NCBI GenBank assembly: GCA_964561545.1
Contig: CAZLQF010000062.1
Span: 1 to 6,533 of the forward strand
Length of the DNA: 6,533 bases
From: CAZLQF01 sp964561545
GTDB taxonomy: Bacteria > Bacteroidota > Bacteroidia > CAILMK01 > CAYYUA01
Direction of reading: 5' to 3'
Shown here: positions 1-4,812 of the stretch, piece by piece
How the letters are laid out: the number at the start of each line of letters is the position of its first letter
Numbering within the stretch: position 1 is the stretch's first letter
Notes under the pieces: generated by a model
Database searches by the model: none
Told to the model about the DNA's origin: nothing
Seen by the model: only the letters and a program-made list of their open reading frames with translations
Made by a program: the position numbers and the translations under genes

Positions 1-33
1 TTTGGAAGGGGGTTTTGAAGGCGATTTTTGGAC

Positions 34-77
34 TTAACAAATCCTGGGAAACCGTTTAACAAATCTTGGGGAGCGTT
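34..77. repeat. Two-copy 22-bp tandem repeat
   Basis: Two adjacent 22-bp units, 34-55 and 56-77, share the core TTAACAAATC-(C/T)-TGGG and match at 17 of 22 positions by my count. There is no spacer, so this is a simple tandem duplication that has since diverged. No function is evident. Confidence 0.7.
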
Positions 78-103
78 AGGAGGCGGGTGATAAATAGAAA
101 TAT

Positions 104-147
104 GGTTGAAATGAGGTTGAAATGAAGTTGAAATGAAGTAGATATAA
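104..147. repeat. 11-bp tandem repeat array
   Basis: Units are GGTTGAAATGA (104-114), the same again (115-125), AGTTGAAATGA (126-136) and a degenerate fourth unit, AGTAGATATAA (137-147). The first two are identical and the third differs by one base. The 11-bp period is about one helical turn, so a protein-binding or DNA-bending role is possible, but slipped-strand duplication explains it equally well. Confidence 0.75.
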
Positions 148-221
148 ATATTTAGAAATAAATGGAATACTGTTGAAGGGGGCTTTTTCCTGGAAGTATT
201 GTTTGAATGATGGTAGAAATG

Positions 222-276
222 CCCTCAACCCTAACGCTTCTCCCAGCGGGAGAAGGGGACTTTTCCCTGTTACATT
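222..276. repeat. REP-like hairpin repeat, copy 1
   Basis: This element shares with 489-542 the order CCCTCAAC, a variable 7-base stretch, CTTCTCCCAG, AGAAGGGGACTTTT, a short variable stretch and TACATT. Its core is a perfect 8-bp hairpin: CTTCTCCC (237-244), loop AGC, GGGAGAAG (248-255). A further outer pairing, AATGCCCTC (218-226) with GAGGGCCATT (294-303, one bulged base), could enclose it. Intergenic placement, palindromic core and recurrence within 270 bp fit the REP/BIME class. The relation to any known REP family is inferred from appearance only. Confidence 0.72.
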
Positions 277-310
277 AAAGAGTGGTCAGGAGGGAGGGCC
301 ATTAGATAAT

Positions 311-393
311 CGATGTTAATAATAAATTTTTTGTCCCTGGCTTCAGCCAGGGGATTGATTGGAAACAGCATTGGGCTTCAGCCCTTAACATCG
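311..393. repeat. Inverted repeat enclosing two hairpins
   Basis: CGATGTTAA (311-319) is perfectly complementary to TTAACATCG (385-393). Between them lie two further hairpins, at 335-352 and 373-384, so a transcript or single-stranded DNA could fold into a three-way-junction-like structure. The right arm overlaps a competing inverted repeat (374-388 with 416-430), so two mutually exclusive folds are possible. Confidence 0.5.
335..352. repeat. GC-rich hairpin with TTCA loop
   Basis: CCCTGGC (335-341), loop TTCA (342-345) and GCCAGGG (346-352) form a perfect 7-bp stem. The core GGCTTCAGCC (339-348) recurs exactly at 374-383 and, with one loop change and inverted, at 421-430. This makes it a member of a small local family of hairpins. 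It is preceded by a T-run (327-332), the wrong side for a plus-strand terminator but the right side for a minus-strand one. Confidence 0.7.
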
Positions 394-430
394 CTTGCTA
401 AAAAGGCATGGATTTTTAAGGGCTAAAGCC
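373..430. repeat. Inverted pair of GGCTTCAGCC-type hairpins
   Basis: A short hairpin, GGGC-TTCA-GCCC (373-384), is followed by an inverted partner. GGCTTCAGCCCTTAA (374-388) and TTAAGGGCTAAAGCC (416-430) are reverse complements at 14 of 15 positions, separated by 27 bases. Two REP-like units in opposite orientation with a short spacer is the arrangement called a BIME in enterobacteria. Applying that name here is an analogy. Confidence 0.65.
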
Positions 431-451
431 GGTATTGCTTGTTACATAAAA

Positions 452-473
452 GCCCCGCCCTGAAGGACGGGGC
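452..473. repeat. GC-rich hairpin with TGAA loop
   Basis: GCCCCGCCC (452-460), loop TGAA (461-464) and GGACGGGGC (465-473) pair at 8 of 9 positions, with one C-A mismatch. Read on the minus strand the loop is TTCA, like the hairpins at 335-352 and 373-384. An AT-rich stretch follows on the plus strand (TTTAATTTT, 479-487), so it has the look of an intrinsic terminator. There is, however, no plus-strand gene upstream to terminate. Confidence 0.6.
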
Positions 474-488
474 CATGGTTTAATTTTC

Positions 489-542
489 CCCTCAACATTG
501 TCCCTTCTCCCAGTGGAGAAGGGGACTTTTGTCTGCTACATT
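489..542. repeat. REP-like hairpin repeat, copy 2
   Basis: Second copy of the element at 222-276, in the same orientation: CCCTCAAC (489-496), then a palindromic core, then GGGGACTTTT and TACATT (537-542). The stem is CCCTTCTCC (502-510), loop CAGT, GGAGAAGGG (515-523). With one bulged G it extends outward by GT/AC (500-501 with 525-526). Compared with copy 1 the loop region has changed and one stem base is lost, while the left arm gained pairing bases. Conservation of the stem with a drifting spacer suggests the fold matters or mattered for mobility. Confidence 0.72.
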
Positions 543-544
543 CG

Positions 545-580
545 TTATAACCCGGAGGTTTTAAAACCAACGGGTTATAA
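545..580. repeat. 36-bp nested palindrome
   Basis: Outer arms TTATAACCCG (545-554) and CGGGTTATAA (571-580) are perfect reverse complements. Inside them, after a 2-base/2-base non-pairing interruption (GA/AA), lies a second perfect palindrome, GGTTTTAAAACC (557-568). The whole could extrude as one long hairpin. It lies ~100 bases beyond the stop of the minus-strand TPR/AraC gene, so it could stop or stabilise that transcript, but no T-run follows on the minus strand. A dispersed repeat or a protein-binding site is equally possible. Confidence 0.72.
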
Positions 581-677
581 AAGTTTCAACCTACGAAATC
601 CTGTATACTTGGCACTGAATAACTAAATTTCCTGTCTTGAATCTTACATCTTTTATCATAAATCTCTACCCTATGGC

Positions 678-2339
678 TCATCCTGCATTCAATTTTGCAA
701 ATTCAGAAGGGGACATGCCGGTAAGCTTTTTAAAGGTCCGGCTGAATGAATTGGAACTGCTGAATCCAACTTCATCGGCTACGGAAGCTATAGTATTGTT
801 GGGCTGGCCATCCTCCAATAAGCTCTTTTTTGCTAAGTTGATACGGTAGTTGTTCACATAGCCGTTAAAGTTCATACCACTCATTTCATTAATGGCCCGG
901 GAAATGTAATATTCGTTGGTGCCCAATTCATTTGCCAGCATTTTCAGCGTTAAATGTGGGTCTTTGTACCATTCTTTTTCTTTGATCAATGTTTCAATCT
1001 GATGAAATAATTGGTGATGCTGATAAGATGACTCGGAAGGCTGGGTAACACTACTACGGAAGGCTAAAGTAGAAGACAAATTCAGGTTGGTAACGGCTGT
1101 CCAAAGCTGCTTGTTCTTATAATAAAAGACGATCAACGAAACCAACAATGTTACCACAACAATAAGCGCTACGGTAAGCCAGGTATTGCGGGTACTTTTA
1201 ATGGCGATGATCTTCTCTTGTTTATCGATCATTGCATTTTTCTTATCCACTTGATGAAGGACCTTTAGTTCGGAGAGGTTCTGATTGATCCGTACCTGGT
1301 GCAGGGAATCCTTTCTATTTACAAAGCTTTTAAAGGTTTCTCTGGCTGTTGCCAAGTCACCTTTTTGGGCAGCCCATTTGAGCTTAACATCATTGTATTG
1401 TTGCAATTCCCCGTATTCGGCCAGTTTAGTTTTTTGGTTACCTAAAGAATCCAGGATTTGACCGGCTGGTTCTGGTTTTCCCTGTAACACTAAAACCTTT
1501 GCCCTTTGAAGCGGGGCAGCCACTTTAAATGAGGTTCCCGGATATTTTTGAGCAAGATTTTCTATTGAATCCACGAGGGCTAAAGCTTTATCAAAGCGCT
1601 TTTGATCTGTATACAAATTAACAAGGTTGGAATAGGTTTGCATCATACCCGGATAATAAGTTAAGGCTTTGAACAGCGCATTGGCTTTTTGCTGGTATTC
1701 AATGGCTTTTTGTGTTTTTCCCTGTCTGCGTTTGATGATCCCAAGGTTTTGGTAACACTTGGTAAGACGAATGGAATCGTTATCTTCTTTAAAAAAGGAT
1801 TTTGCATTTTTAAACAGGCTTTCCCCTTTTTCCAATTCCCCGGTCTTTACGGTCATAACACCCATGTTAAGCTGGGTTTCTGCAATGTCGTGTTGATGGT
1901 TCATTGCCTTATCAATTTCAAGGGACTTTTGGTACGCCATAAAGGCCGAATCATATTGCCTTGCTGATGCATGAGAGGCTCCTTTGTTATTTAACACTTG
2001 TGCTCTGAAATCTTGATCGCCTTGTGCATAAATGGAATGCAAAGCTTTACGAAAAAAGTAATTGCTTAATCGGTATTTGGATTGGTTGTAATAAACAATG
2101 CCTCTCAATAAATAAGCCTTGGCAGTCAGTGTATCATTTTGCTGGACGGCTTCTTGGTTAAGGAAACCTTCACTGAGGGAATCAGCTTTATCTATATCTT
2201 TCTTGATAAGCTTGGCGGCATGTTGGATTTCCTGACGAAGTGAATCCGTATTGACGGTGACAAACGTAAAACTGATACCAACAATCTGTAAAAGCATAAA
2301 TCCATAAAGCAGCAATAGTGGTTTTCTCTTTTCTTGCAT
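678..2339 (-). CDS. Membrane-anchored TPR-repeat AraC-family transcription regulator
   Basis: This 553-residue protein appears to be a one-piece membrane sensor and DNA-binding regulator. A hydrophobic N-terminal segment (about 8-27) is a signal peptide or anchor. Residues 73-340 hold TPR helices; clear repeats start near 73, 113, 153, 193 and 233, with typical patterns such as YQNLGIIKRRQGKTQKAIEY. A charged helical linker (about 345-380) precedes a transmembrane helix (about 386-407). The C-terminus (about 448-550) is an AraC-type domain: the first helix-turn-helix is around LTLKMLANELGTNEYYIS, the second around VADEVGFSSSNSFSRTFKK, and it ends in the usual GMSPSEF. The inferred topology is TPRs outside and HTH in the cytoplasm. 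The ATG at 2337-2339 is preceded by an A-rich stretch, AAAAAGAAACAGG, rather than a Shine-Dalgarno. Such TPR-AraC proteins are common in Bacteroidota. The signal and the target genes are unknown. It reads in the same direction as the two upstream genes but is separated from them by 103 bp containing a stem-loop. Confidence 0.93.
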   Translation of the reverse strand: MQEKRKPLLLLYGFMLLQIVGISFTFVTVNTDSLRQEIQHAAKLIKKDIDKADSLSEGFLNQEAVQQNDTLTAKAYLLRGIVYYNQSKYRLSNYFFRKALHSIYAQGDQDFRAQVLNNKGASHASARQYDSAFMAYQKSLEIDKAMNHQHDIAETQLNMGVMTVKTGELEKGESLFKNAKSFFKEDNDSIRLTKCYQNLGIIKRRQGKTQKAIEYQQKANALFKALTYYPGMMQTYSNLVNLYTDQKRFDKALALVDSIENLAQKYPGTSFKVAAPLQRAKVLVLQGKPEPAGQILDSLGNQKTKLAEYGELQQYNDVKLKWAAQKGDLATARETFKSFVNRKDSLHQVRINQNLSELKVLHQVDKKNAMIDKQEKIIAIKSTRNTWLTVALIVVVTLLVSLIVFYYKNKQLWTAVTNLNLSSTLAFRSSVTQPSESSYQHHQLFHQIETLIKEKEWYKDPHLTLKMLANELGTNEYYISRAINEMSGMNFNGYVNNYRINLAKKSLLEDGQPNNTIASVADEVGFSSSNSFSRTFKKLTGMSPSEFAKLNAG

Positions 2340-2399
2340 CCTGTTTCTTTTTATCTGCCACTAATTTAATATAACTCGCAGAAATTCACGATTAGGTAT

Positions 2400-2430
2400 T
2401 TTGATTGTGATCATCTCTGATACAATCAAA
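2400..2430 (-). terminator. Stem-loop between lipoprotein and regulator genes
   Basis: TTTGATTGT (2400-2408) and ACAATCAAA (2422-2430) form a perfect 9-bp stem. An inner TCA/TGA pairing (2411-2413 with 2418-2420) leaves a small TCTC loop. It begins 13 bases past the stop of the minus-strand lipoprotein gene, a typical terminator position. The stem is AT-rich and not followed by a strong T-run on the minus strand (AATACCTAAT), so it may be a weak terminator, an mRNA-stabilising hairpin or an operator in the leader of the TPR/AraC gene. Confidence 0.5.
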
Positions 2431-2442
2431 GGTTTAAATTAA

Positions 2443-3375
2443 TCATATGATCGGTTGCCCAAATGATAATTTGAATTGCAAAATGTTGGGATTTCCACCC
2501 TTTCCCTCATTGCTTATGAACAAGGTTCCTTCCTTATTAAAAGTAATGCCTTCCGGCTGATGAAATAGGGGATGGCTCAAACGGGCCACTTTCCGGATAG
2601 CCTGGTTTTCATCCAAAATGACCAAAAGTTTGTAGTAGGCTGAGATCACATAAATTCTCCCACTTAAGGGATGAACGGCTATACCGGAGGGGCTGAAAAT
2701 TTCCTGGTAATCCGCATCTGAGGCCAAAATTTTCCGCAAATTATGGCCCATTTGATCCAAAGGATTGGTGAACAAGGAATCTTCAATCATTGAAAGATCC
2801 AATGTGATTAAGGGATCCTGAGGCTTTAACCGACTGGCTTGCGTATCATAGGCATAGATGGCTTTTTGGCCTGACAACCCGGAACCCGGACCTCCTTTGC
2901 AAGCCATTAGGAAAACGCCCTTTTCCTTCCAAAAGCACAGCCCCTCTACATCATTGAAGGGCTTTAAGCCGGTACTGAATTTGGTAGTTGCCCTTTCCTC
3001 CATACTTGCATAATTTTTTACTTGGATTAGCTCTCCGTCACTTGCCATCAGATAGGCATCCCGGTCTAAACCCGCAATGCCTTCATAATCACGTCCATCA
3101 CCAAAGGGCAAATTTTGATATAATGTATCCGCTACCAAGTCGTAGTCATAGATGATGCCCTGCTCATCATTGATGGCCAAAACGTGATTGGAGCCTTTCC
3201 AGGAAAGCCCGGACACTTCTTTAAGGGCATCAGGTAGCTCAAAAACTTTTTCGGGCGCTCCTAACCGGTAAGGCATGGAAGAAGTATCATTGTCAATAGA
3301 AGACGAGCACCCTCCCAACAACAAGGCAAGCCCTAATAGCAGGCTAATCCCGGCTTTTTCGATTGGTTTTCGCAT
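2443..3375 (-). CDS. Lipoprotein, SdiA-regulated (YjiK-like) beta-propeller family
   Basis: From the ATG at 3373-3375 the product is 310 residues. It opens with a lipoprotein signal peptide: basic start MRKPIEK, hydrophobic core (10-20) and lipobox LGGC with Cys23 as the lipidation site. An in-frame GTG at 3403-3405 would add ten residues before the signal peptide, so I prefer the ATG. The mature part has recurring glycine-centred motifs typical of propeller blades: EVSGLSW (53-59), DYEGIAGL (97-104), DVEGLCFW (142-149), SPSGIAVHP (228-236) and QPEGITF (273-279), together with AINDEQGIIYDYD (67-79). This pattern matches the SdiA-regulated domain family, whose biochemical role is unsettled; some relatives are thought to bind ligands or sugars. 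Its gene starts 31 bp after the HD-PycTM stop, suggesting co-transcription. It probably sits in the periplasm or at the outer membrane. Confidence is high for the lipoprotein call and good for the family. Confidence 0.85.
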   Translation of the reverse strand: MRKPIEKAGISLLLGLALLLGGCSSSIDNDTSSMPYRLGAPEKVFELPDALKEVSGLSWKGSNHVLAINDEQGIIYDYDLVADTLYQNLPFGDGRDYEGIAGLDRDAYLMASDGELIQVKNYASMEERATTKFSTGLKPFNDVEGLCFWKEKGVFLMACKGGPGSGLSGQKAIYAYDTQASRLKPQDPLITLDLSMIEDSLFTNPLDQMGHNLRKILASDADYQEIFSPSGIAVHPLSGRIYVISAYYKLLVILDENQAIRKVARLSHPLFHQPEGITFNKEGTLFISNEGKGGNPNILQFKLSFGQPII

Positions 3376-3406
3376 TGCTACAGGATCAATATAGCAGGCT
3401 ACCACA

Positions 3407-4591
3407 TTACAAGTTGGAATAAAAGAATATTACCACAAAAGCAAGCGCACTAATCACAAGGCTACCCATAAAGGTATTGTAGGAAATTTTTAGGAGGCGG
3501 TATTTTTTATCCAGGACCAATCCCAGGTAATACAGGTCAATGGCCATGTTATCGTAAAGCAGATCCTGGTTTTTCTTCAGGTAGTCCATATTACACAGGA
3601 ATTCCTCCAAAGGCCGGTTAATGAAATTGCCAAAAAAGGTGATACTGGCTTTCCGTTCCTCAATCTCTTCCCGGTTCACCTGACGGTTGGTCACTTTGGG
3701 TCTGGCGGAAATAATGGAAAAAATGACTGAAACTAAGGAGCCCAATAGCAGCAAAAACATAGGAATGACATACCGCAAGCTTGTTATTTGGGTATCCCCT
3801 GATATGGAGAAACCGGTTCCTGCAAGCGTAATGATAACCGAAAGGATAATGGAATTCATACTGATCATCATATTGGCTTTGCCATCGGCTATTTGACTAA
3901 GGTTAATGTGGTTTCGGTAGCTGGTGCGGTATAACGTATCGATGCCCCTGCCGAAATTCTTACCCGTTTTCCGCTTTGTGCTTTTATCCTCGGCCTTTTG
4001 CAGATTTTCCCGCTGCTCCATGATGTTTTTATTCCGCCTTTCCCCGTATTCCTGTTGTGCATAACGGGTAAGAAAATCATGGTTTATCAGGAAATCCAGC
4101 TGTTGTTGCTGCCAATCCTCATCGGAATAATACTTTTCCTGTACTTGTTCAATTTCCGTTCTAAGCATTTCGCTTAACCGCTCAAAGCTTTTCTTACCCA
4201 CATGGATCTTACTGGCATCATGCATGATTTCCTCAAGTAAGTCTTGGGGCTTATGGTCCGGCTTGGTACTAAGGATCAACCGCTCAACCTCATCTTGTTT
4301 TTCTTTGGCTATGCCTTGTTCCCGGGCAAATTCCCGGAAAATGTTGACACTCTCGTCCTCATGGTTATCATAAGACCAGATAAATCCGGCATCGTGAAAC
4401 CAAGAGGCTATTAAAAGGTTTTCAAGTTGATCATTTTCAAGATCATGGGCTTCACCAATTCCCTTACAAGCCTCTACTACTTCAAGGGTATGCGGGTAAT
4501 TGTGGTAAACATGCTTATTGGATAATTTTTCCCTGAAAATCTGATCAATATAATTTCCCGCACTCTCAGGAAGTTTATCATCGTTAGCCAT
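3407..4591 (-). CDS. HD-domain/PycTM (Pycsar effector-like) membrane protein
   Basis: I place the start at the ATG 4589-4591 (394 residues). An in-frame TTG at 4595-4597 would add two residues and is less likely. Residues ~8-180 form an HD-superfamily domain with apparent metal ligands intact: YHNYPHT (His30, His34), WFHDAGF (His66-Asp67), a later His113 and MHDASKIH (Asp125). The YHNxxH form resembles predicted metal-dependent phosphohydrolases. A charged linker (~180-215) leads to a C-terminal membrane domain. This starts at TSYRNHINLSQIADGKANM and has helices at about 243-263, 272-296 and 371-391, the pattern of the PycTM domain found as the membrane effector of Pycsar anti-phage systems. 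There the effector responds to cCMP or cUMP and damages the membrane. No cyclase gene adjoins this one, so a defence role is only a hypothesis. The HD part could bind or hydrolyse a nucleotide signal. The lipoprotein gene follows 31 bp downstream in the same direction. Confidence 0.87.
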   Translation of the reverse strand: MANDDKLPESAGNYIDQIFREKLSNKHVYHNYPHTLEVVEACKGIGEAHDLENDQLENLLIASWFHDAGFIWSYDNHEDESVNIFREFAREQGIAKEKQDEVERLILSTKPDHKPQDLLEEIMHDASKIHVGKKSFERLSEMLRTEIEQVQEKYYSDEDWQQQQLDFLINHDFLTRYAQQEYGERRNKNIMEQRENLQKAEDKSTKRKTGKNFGRGIDTLYRTSYRNHINLSQIADGKANMMISMNSIILSVIITLAGTGFSISGDTQITSLRYVIPMFLLLLGSLVSVIFSIISARPKVTNRQVNREEIEERKASITFFGNFINRPLEEFLCNMDYLKKNQDLLYDNMAIDLYYLGLVLDKKYRLLKISYNTFMGSLVISALAFVVIFFYSNL

Positions 4592-4812
4592 TGCCAAAAG
4601 CTTTTAATTCCAATTTTCGAATTTATTCAAAAAAAGGTTGCTAAAGAAATGGGATACTACAAAGGCTCCATTTTGTCAGGTATAAAACAAAAAGCTTGAA
4701 AAGCTTTGGCTAAATTAATAACAAAAAAACTTCTGATTAATTTTGACGGGTATGAACCAAGCCGGTTCAAATTTTACTAAACGCTTAAAATGGTTTAGAA
4801 AAACAAAACCCT
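4592..4812. promoter_or_regulatory. Divergent intergenic region between HD-PycTM and pox genes
   Basis: This AT-rich 221-bp region must hold the promoters of both the minus-strand HD-PycTM unit and the plus-strand pyruvate oxidase gene. I do not see an exact Bacteroidota -7 element (TAnnTTTG) with a correctly spaced -33 TTTG on either strand. The best minus-strand candidate is AGCCTTTG (4667-4660) with TTTG (4691-4688) 20 bp upstream, which is weak. The region also has three AAAGCTT-type palindromes (4596-4605, 4690-4698, 4699-4707) and the inverted repeat described separately. The pox start has no Shine-Dalgarno but an A-rich leader (GAAAAACAAAACCCT), normal for this phylum. Confidence 0.55.
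4753..4769. promoter_or_regulatory. Candidate operator palindrome upstream of pox gene
   Basis: TGAACC (4753-4758), spacer AAGCC, GGTTCA (4764-4769) is a perfect 6-bp inverted repeat with 5-bp spacing, centred about 52 bp upstream of the pyruvate oxidase start. It lies just after a TTTG (4742-4745) that could be a -33 element, though no good -7 element follows. Size and place fit a dimeric repressor site, or a small hairpin in the 5' leader. No regulator can be named. Confidence 0.4.

Larger units (their letters stand above)
1..677. other. Gene-free, repeat- and palindrome-rich intergenic region
   Basis: I find no supportable gene in this stretch: all reading frames are broken by frequent stops, and the only open piece at the left edge (frame 3, ending in TAA at 57-59) is 18 codons long and overlaps a tandem repeat. 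It contains two short tandem arrays (34-77, 104-147), two copies of a ~55-bp REP-like element (222-276, 489-542), a cluster of GC-rich hairpins between them (334-473), and a long nested palindrome (545-580). The 97 bases from 581 to 677, just after the stop of the TPR/AraC gene, are AT-rich with no clear hairpin. The most likely reading is an accumulation of dispersed intergenic repeats (BIME-like). A structured RNA cannot be excluded. Confidence 0.75.

Noticed and set aside
3..59. Possible C-terminal fragment of a plus-strand gene entering from the left edge
   Set aside because: Only 18 codons are open, the end overlaps a tandem repeat, and no family can be recognised.
34..147. CRISPR array
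   Set aside because: The repeats are directly tandem without unique spacers, and no cas genes are present.
452..487. Intrinsic terminator of a plus-strand gene
   Set aside because: The hairpin and T-rich tail look right, but no plus-strand gene lies upstream, and the hairpin belongs to the local repeat family.
637..849. Plus-strand ORF of 70 codons
   Set aside because: Most of it lies antisense to the AraC-domain end of the 553-residue gene, has no recognisable domain or start signal, and is a shadow frame.
1689..1967. Plus-strand ORF of 92 codons
   Set aside because: Entirely antisense to the TPR region of the regulator gene, with cysteine- and phenylalanine-rich composition typical of a shadow frame.
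2443..3405. Longer version of the lipoprotein starting at GTG 3403-3405
   Set aside because: It would place ten non-signal residues before a well-formed lipoprotein signal peptide and start almost on the upstream stop codon. The ATG at 3373-3375 gives a standard signal peptide.
3889..4080. Minus-strand ORF of 63 codons inside the HD-PycTM gene
   Set aside because: It lies in another frame of a well-supported gene, and its sequence looks like a frame-shifted reading of the linker region.
3407..4597. HD-PycTM protein starting at TTG 4595-4597
   Set aside because: An ATG lies two codons downstream and is the more usual start. The difference is two residues and does not affect the domains.
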